A stretch of 64,000 nt of DNA, from assembly GCA_008828725.1 (NCBI GenBank), contig MEHQ01000169.1, positions 141,282 through 205,281 on the forward strand. The letters are read 5' to 3'. This document shows positions 1 to 10,858 of the stretch, in pieces; positions within the stretch are counted from its first letter, which is position 1; each line of letters starts with the position of its first letter. The notes beneath the pieces were generated by a model. It ran no database searches, was not told where the DNA came from, and saw only the letters and a list, made by a program, of their open reading frames with translations. Both the position numbers and the translations under genes were made by a program. This stretch comes from Saccharina japonica. Taxonomy: Eukaryota > Sar > Phaeophyceae > Laminariales > Laminariaceae.

Positions 1-530
1 TTGGCTCGTTCTTCGTCTTTGGGAGCCGAGCGTCATCGAGAGGCTTCCAGGCATCCGAGGTCTTGAGAGGTAAACAACCTCAGCTTGAACAAGAAGGGGT
101 CATGGTCCGGGGCGTGAGGGGCTCGACTTGCTTCTCCTGGTGGGCAAGGAGATCGCAGCTCAGAGGCTTGGTCTTGTGGACGGATCCGTGGGCGTGTAGG
201 CCTCACTTGCATACCGGGCAAGGAGTCGCGGCTTACGAGCTGCTCTTTCGAGCGGAGTCGCAGCGATGCTCCGTCGTCCAATCTCGAGTCCACAGGTTGA
301 TCTGATGTACTTGGCGCTTGACCTTCATCGGCGCTTCGTAGAGCGGTGGCCCAGCAAGGGGCACCTGAGGTTCAGGGTCCTGGTCTGCGCTGCCGCGAGG
401 GGAGCAGATCCTCCCCGTTCTTGAGACGACATCACGGGTGACTGTGGAGACGGAGCAACGCTGCTCTCTCGCTCACGAAGCAACCAACGGCTGAAAAGAA
501 AGAAACCGAGCACGAGAAAAAACACTTTCT
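1..530. other. GC-rich block, no gene recognised
   Basis: This stretch is richer in GC than the next 2 kb and carries short open frames on both strands (63-305 plus; 33-293 and 325-525 minus). None shows a motif I recognise. It could be the edge of a gene or an old transposon continuing left of the window. I assign no function. Confidence 0.3.
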
Positions 531-2735
531 CCGTTTTAGACTAGTCCTGCCGATATGCCAACGCCAAATGTGTAGAAGCTAGGTATAAGAGGACAGGGTA
601 TCCCTAGCCAGGTCAGCCTATGGAACGGGTACTCGTTGGTACTCACGTGTGTTGTTTGCGTAGAGATAGAAGAAGAGCAGGTTTATTCCTTTTCGCGTGA
701 GAACGACTGAAAGGCAGGCGAGATGGGCCAAAGGCCATCTAAAGCCATCGGGAACCATCCCTGGTTCCCACCTAAGATACCGCCTTCCAAGTACTACCAA
801 TACGATTATTATACCTGATACCAGGTATTTACCAAACGTTTCCACATCATGCCAGCAGTACCATAACAACATGTTCAGGTATGAGGTGTGTCGATCATTG
901 GATGAAGAAGGGAAACATAGATATGTAGCAGGTACAATATTTGGGTGAAAGGTGGTAGTGTGTATTCTATTGAAGTATACGGAGGGGAGAAGAATTGGTT
1001 GGAGGAGATTGGTGGTATTCGACAAATTGGGTCAGCTTTTTCATTCTGAATGAATAATGCCCTGCACATTGTCGGAAGGCAAATAATATAATAATTGGTG
1101 TTTTCATATCGTCTACCAGGGGTGCATATCAATACGAACAGCGCGAGGAACCAGAAAGCCAGGTAGGATTATGCTGCGCCCGTACCGTACTCATACGACT
1201 CCTTGCATCTTAACTCTGACACCAATTTCTATGATCCCCCAACCATGCAGTGATATTTTCTGCAATACATAGCCATTTTGTACGGCCAAGTTTTCCCCTC
1301 CCATGTCTCAAAGAGGTTATACGAAAATATGCCCACTTATCCACAGCCCAACGAGCAACATCACGGCCTACGTAGTAGGTACGTTACAAGAGTTATTCTC
1401 GTAAAAAGGCGTGTCTTTACTGGGTATTGTTCCTCAGTTCAGAAGCGACATATTTCAGAAACTAATACGTTCGCTCCTTTATCCTAGGTGGACAGGACAC
1501 ATGGCACGCCCCATCTGTGGCCGTCATATAGCAAAAAAACGAAAACAAAATGTGTGAGTGTGCTGTTGTACCATCGCTGTGCCACAAAGTAGAGAGCATG
1601 GTAGCTTGGCGGACGATGTGATAACTACATGATACAGCAGAAACAGCAGATAACAAAATGACATTATCAAGTTGTACGCGGGTGTCCATTGTTCTGCTTG
1701 GCTCTGCCTCGGCCGGAAGTGATCTTGTTATTACTTGCTCGTTCGCGCGACTTTGAACGCCCAGACAACGTGCCACGGAGCCCGGCCGGGGCCTAAGCTT
1801 GCACCATAGTGCACACGTGGGTCCCTTGCGCGCTCCGCTGTCAAGAGCGCGGGAAAAGCCCCGCGGCCGGAAAATATAACAGTCTCCGATATGCAAAAAA
1901 CAAGAACAATATTGAAATACGCTGGAATATGGATGTCTCGGGGAGCGCCTATTTGTAACCCGCGGGTGATATACGAAAGAAAGTTGGGTAGGTCAACAGC
2001 ACTCTCGGGTGTTAGCACCTAAACCGATTATGATAATGATAGCCTACGTAGTGTCCTACGTGCCAATTAGTATTCCCATTCCGCACAATAACTAAGTCAA
2101 AAGCCAAAAATAGGTACTCGAAGAATATCCTTTCCTGGCAAAGATACAATACGGCCACAGGGCCGTTGGGACAAGGTGCCCTGAGTTGCCAACAGAACAA
2201 ACTGTTCATTTTGCGAAATAATTAACTAACAGTTTACGGTGGGGAAGTGCGTATTGCTACATAGCAACGCACAATATTTTAGGGTCCAGTAGGAAGCTGG
2301 GCTGTTGGCTATAGGAAAAGCTGTCCTACTTGAGAAAGAAGCCGTTTGTAGATACGACTTGGGTCGTTTATTTGGAGATCGAACAGGAGCTACAGTAACA
2401 TTAGGTGAAGTTCAACTTCAGTAATCACAGAGAGATGTACCTGGAAACTCTCTGCAAAACATAGGCACGACCGGGCGCTGCCAATCAGACTGAGGGACAG
2501 GAATCGTTTTATATCAGCGCAATACCAGGTACCAGGTATGTATTGTACTTATGAATGGCTCAGAAGGTGTACATAGGTATACCTCGGTTTTGCTCTTGAC
2601 CTTCTGGTTTCGTTTAGCTGGTATATTCTACCAGGTGTTTTTTTTGTTTTCCTTTTATCTCTCCCTCTTTTCAAACATTGGGTTATTTCCTTTGTCTGCT
2701 TCCTGCACCATCGCTTAGATTTGTTCGTATTGGCT
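531..2735. other. Intergenic DNA, nothing recognised
   Basis: AT-richer DNA with only short unsupported open frames. It contains scattered copies of the ACCAGGTA octamer (near 830, 2524 and 2531). Confidence 0.5.
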
Positions 2736-2739
2736 CGAC

Positions 2740-3080
2740 GTATGTACGGTAGAGGTGCACCCTGTTTATTATGAGGTTGGTCATTTGAGTACTTCTACGT
2801 ATCACCCCAAACCCGATGAACTATCTCATAGCCGGAGTACAAAATGAAGCAAATGGCACACAAAACTGAAAGTCCGACGATTTTGAGTTAAGGAGAGCCT
2901 TTAACCCTTTTAGAACTGCAGTCCTGTTTTGGGGACAAACCAGTCTAATTCTAAGTGATTTGTCCCCCAAAACGGGACTCCAGTCCTGTAAGGGGTAATA
3001 GCCTTTAATAGGTCAATCAGAAAACGTTTCAGCCAAAAAAAGGTATACCCTATGTACACCTCTATCGTAGCACGCACCCC
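2740..3080. mobile_element. TIR element, AGAGGTGCACC family, copy A
   Basis: The left end (ACGGTAGAGGTGCACC) is matched by an inverted right end (ACCTCTATCGTAGCACGC). The same termini and inner segments recur at 34033-34283 in inverted orientation, including the stretch around GTCCGACGATTTTGAGTTAAGG. It has no coding capacity, so it is probably a non-autonomous DNA transposon. A second fold-back element (2905-2995) lies inside it. No clean target duplication was seen. Confidence 0.55.
2905..2995. mobile_element. 91-bp fold-back MITE, TAA flanks, copy 1
   Basis: The two halves are near-perfect inverted repeats (CCCTTTTAGAACTGCAGTCC ... GTCCTGTAAGGGG, with TGTTTTGGGGACAAA facing TTTGTCCCCCAAAACG). 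TAA flanks both sides (2902-2904 and 2996-2998). A sister copy lies at 45743-45832. The 3-bp TAA duplication and lack of coding suit a PIF/Harbinger-type MITE, which is an inference. It is nested in copy A of the larger TIR element. Confidence 0.7.
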
Positions 3081-3489
3081 TTTCCTTCTGCCCCTTATGT
3101 TTGCCCCTTCATTTTGCCCCTTATATTTGCCCCTTCCTTTTCCCTGTTCCTTTTGCCATTGGTATGGTACTGCTTTGGATCACCGTGAAAGGGCGGTAAT
3201 TGTCTGACTGCAGGTATCTTGAACGTATTTGTGTTCTTGGGGGGCGTATCTTGGATGGGAAATCAGGGGGTTTCCCAGCAAGAGGCAACGAGAGCCTTTG
3301 TTTCAGTCTCCGTCGTGTCGTGGAAGGCATAAATATGATATTCTTGTGTCTCTAAGCAAGCAACACACGCGACTAGCCGATAATCTGCCCAATAGGCAGA
3401 CCTGGCGAGGGATGCCCTGTGCCCCACCCTACTTAACCTTACAAATGGCCTCGTAATTCTGATAATACTTGGCCTCTTAGCGGTACGCT
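3075..3489. repeat. TGCCCCTTATRTT short tandem repeat, then non-coding DNA
   Basis: From about 3075 to 3145 a degenerate repeat built on TGCCCCTT runs five times. The rest, up to 3489, holds only short open frames with no recognisable motif. Confidence 0.5.
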
Positions 3490-4304
3490 TTACCTGACGG
3501 TTGACATTTGGATGGTGTTGAGTATTTCAGTGTTGATTTTCCATCTCAACCAACCCACGCAAGATGAAGGCTCTAGAGCGGGGAGGGTCTCGCTGCCCTG
3601 GCGATGACCAAGACAGTGTGGGGCCCAAGTTTCCTCTGTCTGTCGCCGTTCACGACTCGTCGATGGGGACCCAGAGCTTCGTACAGCAGACCAACCTGAG
3701 CGGCGAAACCTTCGCTTGGGGGCACAAGACTCTCTCGAGCAGGAACTAAGGTCAAAGACAAGAAGACGGGTCTCTGCGCTACAGGACTCCGAGCAGAAAG
3801 CCGAGCGAATGACAAACAACCAGCCGATACCCGGCAAACCGCGGCCTCTAACTGTGCGTCTCCACCCCCCGCGGTAGACGTTCTGCCTCTGACGCCACAA
3901 CTCCGCACAGCCTAGCATGACTCGGGCAGCCTGCCCCTCTTGTCTACTTGGTCTGCTTTACTCTGAGAATGAAATGAGACATCCTGGCTTTGTCGAGAAT
4001 TCTTGCTAGGCCCCCTGATGCGGAGATCGACCTGGTTCTACCCAGCTCCCCGCCGCTGCCGCAGCCAATTTTGTTTCTGAACGAGGGCAGCGCCCTGCCG
4101 GCGCTGTGACCCACTGGCGCGCTGCAGCTGGGCACGACAGCTCCTTGGGCGCTCGGCCTGTTTTGGTTTCCCCATCTCGAGCTCGTACTCGCACGGCGCC
4201 AGAGAACGACCAGTCGTTCGGGATTTGTTCCACACTCCTCGCTCTCCAAATGGCATAATGGATTTCAGGATCAAGCCTGCTTCGTTTTGTGTTGGTATGG
4301 ACAA
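3490..4304 (-). other. GC-rich block with overlapping minus-strand open frames, unidentified
   Basis: Several minus-strand frames stay open at once (3490-3918, 3573-3908, 3944-4249, 4006-4233, 4038-4304), as expected for GC-rich DNA. The reading frame cannot be chosen by eye. No known motif was found. It may be an exon cluster or a fragment of a mobile element. Confidence 0.25.
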
Positions 4305-5805
4305 GGGTTCTGATACGCGTTTTAGTGCCTACGCGAAATTTGCTACTCTTGTTACTGCTGCCAGGTTGTACGATCGATCGACGGGGCGAGGAACACGGCG
4401 GCAGGGCGGCAGTGGAGAGGAGTATGGGTCAAAGGGGGACCAATATGCGAAACTACTGTAGAAACTACATATGTATAAATACATACATCAGGTAGAGAGG
4501 GCCGGGGGGCGGGGAGGCAATGGGACATCTTAGTAAGAGTGTGAGAGCCAATGTCGGGCGGTTGTCCCAGAAGCGAATCACTAACAGCTTTGACGGAGTC
4601 ACGTGTGGAGAGTGGTACAAGTGGTTGTGCCGCACAGAGATCATTAGTGTGTGCCCCCCGCCGTGCCATGCGCTTTTCCGATAAATAGTATTTACACTGA
4701 AAACGAATGTCCCGGGAAGAAGACGATACCTAATTTGAGCCGTATCGTTTTCACAGGAGGTGAGGAAATGTTTTAAGACACCGTTTTGCTTTTGCCGAAG
4801 AAGGAAACAATGATTTTTGGTGCCTAAGCGCGCTGTGTTAAGTGGTTTTATGACACGTACCAGGAACTTGGTGTATACTCGATAAAAAGCAAAACAATGT
4901 TTCGCTTCTTCTTGCTTTAGTCGTTCTGTCATGCCATGCACCGATGTACGTTGTTTATAATGAAGATTTTGATATCCAGCACGTTAGACATTAGATCAGC
5001 TGCCTTGACGATGACCTTGAGATATACGACATTATTTATTTTCGCGCCAAATTGTTCGAGTAATATCATATTTGAACGTTCAATTTCGATAGCCTGATAC
5101 ATTTTGACCCTACCTGAAGGAAACACAACACAATTTTTGAAACATTGAAATCTAAAGTGTTTAGAGTTTCATGCGCTAGACACGGCAGACCGTGTTTTGT
5201 ATTCTTAGCCGTCGATGGTCAAGCGATGTGTACCGGTGTCCTCAGGGTGAAGATGTGTAACGTCGATGACGAGGCCGGGCTGGCCGCCGTTTAGGATGAG
5301 CATCACCCCTGTAATTAACTACCGATCGGGGAATTCCGGTAGGGGAGCTGCAACCCGCACATTCAGCTGCAGATCGGGTCCGCCGGAGAGCATAGCGTAC
5401 CATTACTCGCCAGTGCCCGCCTAGTCCAAGACTCGTCCCACGGTAGGGGCGCAGCAGAATACATGAGCTTCTAACATGATGAGCTCAATATCTCACCCGA
5501 AATATGACTTCGGAATCATTCGTTCGCGCAACCCGACCAAAACTTCCAATGCGGTAGTCCAAAAACAAACATACCAGTAAAGTAATAATAGTATCCGGTG
5601 GTTACTCACGTGAGGAGCTCCACCGGTCAGAAACTATTGAGCCAAAAAGTGGTACCCCTACCGTGGGATTGCTCCCAATATTTACCCCAGCGAAACCATT
5701 ATGTGGGGTTCGTCCTGCCCAACCATTCGTGTAGGCACCAACGGACAGAGATGGAGGAGCGGAGATTGGTCACTAGCGCGGTGCGTGGGTACATAGGCAT
5801 CGAGG
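4305..5805. other. Mostly non-coding; possible decayed coding remnant near 5.2-5.45 kb
   Basis: Mostly AT-rich DNA without a convincing gene. On the minus strand, about 5208-5410, an open frame broken by stops reads through GGQPGLVIDVTHLHPEDTGT, which is vaguely like the end of an Ig-type beta-sandwich domain. The evidence is weak and I name no gene. Confidence 0.25.
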
Positions 5806-5809
5806 TATG

Positions 5810-6256
5810 TGTAACGAAGGATAAGAGCCGTTTTAGACGTACGCACCCTGGTCTCCAATCCACCTGTCCCTAGTCTCTCACCGCTTCGTAGTTCGTTTCC
5901 TTTCCGTACATGCTTTCAGGTTGGCTTGCCTCCTTGTCTTCTGGTATCAACAGCTTCCTGCAAAGTACCAGTCTTCTGCCTGTGAACTCCTCCTCGATCC
6001 TCCAGTGCTACACAACAGATCTCAGTATCAAACCTTCGACAATACCTTGCTGTAACGATCGCTCTACTCAATCTCGCTTCGCAGTCACGCACGCTCAAGT
6101 TCTCTTCCATTTTTCCCTCGGATTGGTTTTGTGTTTTGGTTTGTTTTCGGACTACCCAAGAGCGGTACTCCTCTGAACTGATAGGGAGTTACACCGATCT
6201 AGGAAGCATTCCTTTACGTACGTATTTTATGTTACGTATGTCATTCCGCCGCAACA
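5810..6256 (-). repeat. 3' LTR of the retrotransposon
   Basis: 447 bp, starting TGTAACGAAGG and ending GCCGCAACA on the plus strand. It aligns without gaps to 14297-14743, with six differences, all C/T. The left flank is TATG, shared with the right flank of the other LTR. Confidence 0.95.
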
Positions 6257-6263
6257 CCCCCCC
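6257..6263 (-). other. Polypurine tract (G7 on the minus strand)
   Basis: Seven C on the plus strand directly touch the 3' LTR, that is GGGGGGG just upstream of it in element orientation. This is the expected place and composition for the plus-strand DNA primer of a retroelement. Confidence 0.7.
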
Positions 6264-6645
6264 AGCACGGTTTCCTAGGAATACCGTGCTAACCGGGCTG
6301 CGGACACACTGGAGTAAGAGTGAGGGCATTTTCCCACACTTAATCGTGTTTCGATTACCGTGAGGCTCGAATGAGCGGCGTCTACCATTTTAATGGAAAG
6401 GCGTCACCCCGGGGGTAGGGACCCTGGGCCTTGCGTTTTTCCGCGTTGGGTCCCAGATCGGTACTGCTGGACTTGCTAGAATTTCTCATCAAGCGCACCA
6501 GCTGAAAGCCTCTTATCCAACCACTTCCCGACTTTTCCCGTTAACCCGGGTAGGCCGAGGTCTTGATCCCGTTCGGTAGTCGATCTTCGGCTAACGTCTT
6601 CTCCCGCTCTTCATCGAACTATATTCGCGTTTACAGGGAACCGGA
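6264..6645 (-). other. Untranslated region between integrase and polypurine tract
   Basis: About 380 bp between the integrase stop codon and the polypurine tract, within the retrotransposon. No long open frame or motif was found. Confidence 0.6.
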
Positions 6646-7911
6646 TTACGAATTTCCAGTTCTCCTAGCTTTCAGGATCTCACGTTCGTTGAGTTCCTCC
6701 CAATCTCCGTCTGAGTACCGAACTCGCCAGTACGGTGACTTGTAGTCGAAGATCTTCGAAAGGTGACGCTTCTTATTTCCTTCAGCGCCCGCGAATTCTC
6801 TCCAGATCACGGTCCTCACGGGGTGTTGTTTCAACGCATGTTCATGGTCGATTGCATCTCTTTCCTTCCGTGTTAGCATCGAAGACGGCCTTGCCCGACA
6901 CTCCGCTTCGTGATATGTCTCCCACAGTGCATGGAAAACGTCCAGCTGTAAGGGGGTGAAACTGTCTCGCGTCTCTTCCTCGGACAGCCACTGCGACTCT
7001 GAACCATCCACGAATCGCCCCTTGTATCGCCACTTCCAAGCGTTGCCCTGACCCATCACAGCCTCTCTGCCTATTAGGTTATACATAGGCGACGCTACAA
7101 TCCACGGCTCCGCAGGTGCGAAGTCAACTCTCCATGCCAGGTGAGCAAACTCGTCCTCGAAGTCGTGACGGAGGTTGTCCGGACGTGAGTGGAACATCTT
7201 GATGTTCGCTGCTGACGCCCTCCGTCGGCGAATCCCTCGCCCATTCATCGTGACGATGTAGCTGAGTCCTGGTAAGACAACTTCAGTCACCTTCCAAGGT
7301 CTGGTGCAGTGCTCGTGGGCAAGCTTATGATGTATTCCTTCCCTTGCCATCACAGACTCTGCCTCCTTCACCAGCACTTTATCTCCGACAACCACACGGC
7401 TTCCTACCGAGGTTCGACCGATTTCAGCATTCCGACTCTCACGAGTTTTCTGCCTGTCATCATGTCTTTTCAATAGAGCCTCCCGTACATCCCGTATCTC
7501 CTTGTACGCTTGACGTTTGTCGGCCACGTAACTGTGCATCCCGCCCCTGAAATCACCACCATCGATCTCGGGGTGCGTAGCATCAAGTTGCGTGCGTGCA
7601 TCACGACCGAAGAAAAGACGATCACTGCGAACATACAGCGGTAGCCCAAAAGTAAGCATCACTTCAAGCAGTTTCTTCGCTACTCCGAGTGCTTCTTTCG
7701 TGGGGAGCGGGAAGGCGAACAAGAACTTGCTGGCTTTGTCGACTGCCACCAGTAGAACTTTGTTGCCTGCGTCCGACTTCACCCCCATGTCCTGGATGTC
7801 GACTTCGAGTACCTCCCCGGGTCGCAGAAACCTCGCCGGTAGCATGGCAACCCGTTGACTCGCTGATCGCTTGCGACGCCTGCACCCACACGAGAGGACG
7901 TAGTCTCTCAC
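6646..7911 (-). pseudogene. Integrase with C-terminal chromo/Tudor-like tail, internally deleted
   Basis: A 421-residue open frame. Residues about 5-14 keep the CxC part of the integrase zinc finger (VLSCGC). Residues about 30-97 are the start of the catalytic core, with the first Asp in EVDIQDM and the second in YVRSD. The stretch that should carry the third acidic residue (Glu) is missing, so the DDE triad is incomplete. The His-His half of the zinc finger is also absent at the junction with the upstream methyltransferase frame. A GKF-type C-terminal region follows (KVTEVVLPGLSYIV). The last 130 residues carry a chromo-like WKWRYKGRFVDG...SQWLSEEE segment and, near the stop, WRVRYSDGDWEELNEREI, a Tudor/agenet-like strand pattern. 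In chromoviral Ty3 elements such tails bind chromatin. The role here is inferred. Confidence 0.85.
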
Positions 7912-9047
7912 GTCCCTGCCTCCCAGACAACCTCCGGTTCCTGGGGAGTGGCCTTCGCCTGTGATCTCGTGACCGCTCTCGTCACCCCCAAGGTTTCTGC
8001 TGCTGCGAGGTAATCCTCAAACACCACGCAGGCCAATCCTTCCAGTTCCACGACCTCTGGCACCGGTTTTCCCAGTGAGCCTTGAACAGCTAGTTCAACT
8101 AACACTGCTCGTAGCATTGGAGGGGACGTGAAATCTGTGATGACGTTCGCCGCTGCGCTTTGGCTGACCGTCTGCGGGATCACATAGTGTTCCTGTCCTG
8201 TGGTGATCTTGGCGTAGTCGTTGAAGTGCAACTCCTCAGCTTCTTCAAGGCGTGCCGTATCCGCTGGGTGTGCGACATACCCTTCGGTTGGCTTTTCCCC
8301 CATGATGTGAACACGGTTTAAAGAGATGATGGGTTCGCTGAACGAGTAAATCGCTCGCTCGCCGATACTTCTCTTCGGGAAGTATGCGCTCTTCGTCCCA
8401 GAAATTCCCCCAATTCCTGAACTGGTTGCTTTACCTTCTCCAACCTCCGCTTCCAAACGGCTGACTTCCCCTTCCTGGCAAGGCCTCCCTTGATTCCTAC
8501 CACGAATGTCCGTTTCCTCCTCCACGGAATCCCTACTTGGTTCGCCGATATCTCCACCTTGTCCACGATGTATGACTCGTTCCAAAGCAGGGAGAATCTC
8601 GTCGTTCAATTCCGTCGTTCGCAGAAGGTTGCTCAGACATTCGAGTATAAAAACTCGCGTGTCTGAGGCGATGGTAGCTTGGACTAAGCTACGCGCTCCG
8701 GATACTCCTTCCTTCTCTCGTACCCCTTCAAACCTCCTGCAGGTGTCACCGACCACCACGTCTGGTTTCACCTCTCTCAACATGCTTAGGCATTCCAGTG
8801 ACCCTGTTGTCACCCTAAGTAGCCTCGCACCGTTGTCCAGTCCGTTTGCTCTGATGCATTCCAGTGCTGTCCAGTCCTGGTCTACCGCTCCTCTGACCGT
8901 CAGCAATCCCTCCGATGCAAGGATGCTGCCTCCTCCCCCACAGTCGAGCATGACCACCACTGGAAGCTCCGGTGCAATAACAAGCTCGGCCTGTTGAGTA
9001 TCTACCTCAGATAGGTCTGCGGGTGTGAATGCGACGGCTGCCAGCAC
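7908..9047 (-). pseudogene. Cytosine-C5 DNA methyltransferase-like domain inside the retrotransposon
   Basis: A 379-residue open frame between RNase H and integrase. Family motifs can be followed in order. The SAM-binding motif I appears as MLDCGGGGSILASEGL (about residue 33), followed by motif II AVDQDW. Motif IV is PDVVVGDTCRRFE (about residue 95), which keeps the catalytic-type Cys but lacks the usual Pro before it. Motif VI is VFILECLSNLL, where Glu is kept but the ENV Asn is lost. Motif VIII, ANQVGIPWRRKRTFVVGI, is read in another frame (8318-8566), so two compensating frameshifts bracket it. Motifs IX/X resemble FNDYAKITTGQEHYVIP...SPPMLRAVLVEL. Active homologues transfer methyl from SAM to cytosine C5 in DNA. 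This copy is very probably inactive. I do not know whether it was maintenance-type or de novo. Confidence 0.82.
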
Positions 9048-10648
9048 TGCAAGACTTTGAGTACTACTGTAGTTTCGTCCACACCTTCCACTCCTAAGGT
9101 TTCGAGGTGTACGCCGTCGAGCACTGGCCCCTGTGACCCCTTGTAAACGTTTGACAACGACTCGTCCCCTGGAAAAGAGTCGTCAAAGGCCTCGATCACG
9201 TTGCTCTTGTTCGGTGACCGCGGCATGGCGTCCGGGAGCTGATGTTGTGTCCCCGGCCTCCACTTCAAGATTATGTCGTGCTCCATCAACCTCAGAGCCC
9301 AGCGGTGGTATTTCGGTGTCAGGGATTGCCTTTTGAAGAGCCAAGTCAACGCCGAACAGTCCGTGATGAGCGTGAATGGTCGTCCCCAAAGATAGGGTTG
9401 GAACTTGTTCACCGCTCACATGACCGCCATGCATTCACGGTATGTTGCTGACCTTTTGGAGTCCCCTCTTGACCACCTCTTGCTGGCATACGCGATCACC
9501 TTCTTCACTCCTTCGATACATTGCGTGAGCACCGCCCCTGCTCCTATCTCACTGGCGTCGGTGTACAGCAAGAACGGTTCTGTCCACACCGGCAGGGCTA
9601 GAATTGAAGGTGACGTCAAAGCCTCGATAAGCGCGTTAAAAGCCTTGTTCTGCTCTTCTCCCCACGGAACTTTATTTTTCCTGGCTCTCTTGGTTCTGAA
9701 CCTTGGATCTCTCAGCAAGTCAGAAATAGGCGCCACCACTGTGCTATAATAGGGTACGAATTGCCGTAAATATCCTGTCATGCCCAGCAGCACTCGCACT
9801 TCCTCCACCATGTTCGGTCTCGATAGCTGTGTGATAGCATCAATCTTGCTCGGGGCCGGTCTGGTACCAAGCCTACCCACGATCGTGCCGACGAACTCCA
9901 TGACCGACTGACAGAAATGCGATTTCTGGAGATTGACGGTTAGACGTCCTTGCCGTAGATACTTGAACGTTTCTCGAAGCAGCCCCCAATGATCTTCAAG
10001 GGTTTACGACGGGATGGAGATGTCGTCCAACCAGTTATTGATTCCTTTATCCTTGACTAGCAACAGTCGCCCTCCCACGCAGTTGGCAAACGCGGATGGC
10101 ACTGTCTTCAACCCGAAGCCGCAGCGAACGCACTCGTACAGCTTCCCATCAGCGTTTCGAAACGCCGTCAGGTGTCGATCGTCTTCATGGATCTTGAGCT
10201 GTAAGAATCCTGAAGCCAAATCGATGCTGGAGAAATACTTCGACCCTTCCATCTCATCCATAATGTGCTGCAGGTCCCCGAGTCCACCACTCTGTGACTT
10301 GAGAAGCGTGTTGGCACTTCGAAAATCCTGCACAACCCGTATTGTCCCGTCTTTCTTGCGAGCCGTCGAACAATTGGCAGCCCACTCGAAAGTTGGTTTC
10401 GATGGTTTCACCGCGCAAAAGTGATGCCACTCGGCCTATATCGCTCCTATTGCGGCTTCTCCGACCTCTTTCGGGGCGAATGGTACCCACGATGATGATG
10501 ATGTCGGCCGGCAACCCTTCTCACCATCGAAACTGATGATATTTCGATGATCCGTCATAAACGCGGCTCCAAGCACCATCGCGTACGGGAGTCCATTCAC
10601 CACCCGGAAATTCACACGGAAGATCTGGTCGACCGGTGCAAAGACCAC
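9002..10648 (-). pseudogene. Reverse transcriptase and RNase H of the retrotransposon, three in-frame stops
   Basis: One reading frame broken by TAG (10436-10438), TAA (10004-10006) and TGA (9416-9418). From its 5' end it contains the last part of the protease (PYAMVLGAAFM), then the RT fingers and palm (KKDGTIRVVQDFR, YFSSIDLASGFLQL, GLKTVPSAFANCVG). The catalytic motif is WLDDISI, where most relatives have Y/F-x-DD. The thumb and connection follow, then RNase H with LLYTDASEIGAGAVLTQ and, after the TGA, LITDCSALTWLF. The whole is a clear Ty3/gypsy RT-RH. The stops would truncate any product, so this copy cannot supply its own polymerase. Confidence 0.95.
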
Positions 10649-10818
10649 ACGAGCCTACCATTTCCATCGGGGGTACGGCGCTGTTCTTTGGGTTCGCCGT
10701 GCTGAGTAGGCCCTTTCCCGTCGGACTCACCAGCGATTTGCCCCACCATCACGTTCCTCAATGGACTCGATGAACTGCCGTGACACGTAGTTTCTTCCGC
10801 TCCAGTATCCACCAGCAC
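10612..10818 (-). pseudogene. Retropepsin-like protease N-terminal half
   Basis: The frame opens with MLVDTGAEETTCHG, where DTGA is the catalytic triad of retroviral-type aspartic proteases, just upstream of the RT. The protease continues in a different frame (10436-10648), so a frameshift lies near 10612-10650. The position between gag and RT is as expected. Confidence 0.75.
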
Positions 10819-10858
10819 CGCAATCGGAAGTGGCCGGCTGGGGTGTTGGAGAGCCCCC

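Noticed and set aside
9416-9418. TGA in RNase H as a reassigned codon
   Set aside because: Other stop types (TAG, TAA) also interrupt the same frame and the channel gene uses the standard code, so ordinary decay is the simpler reading.
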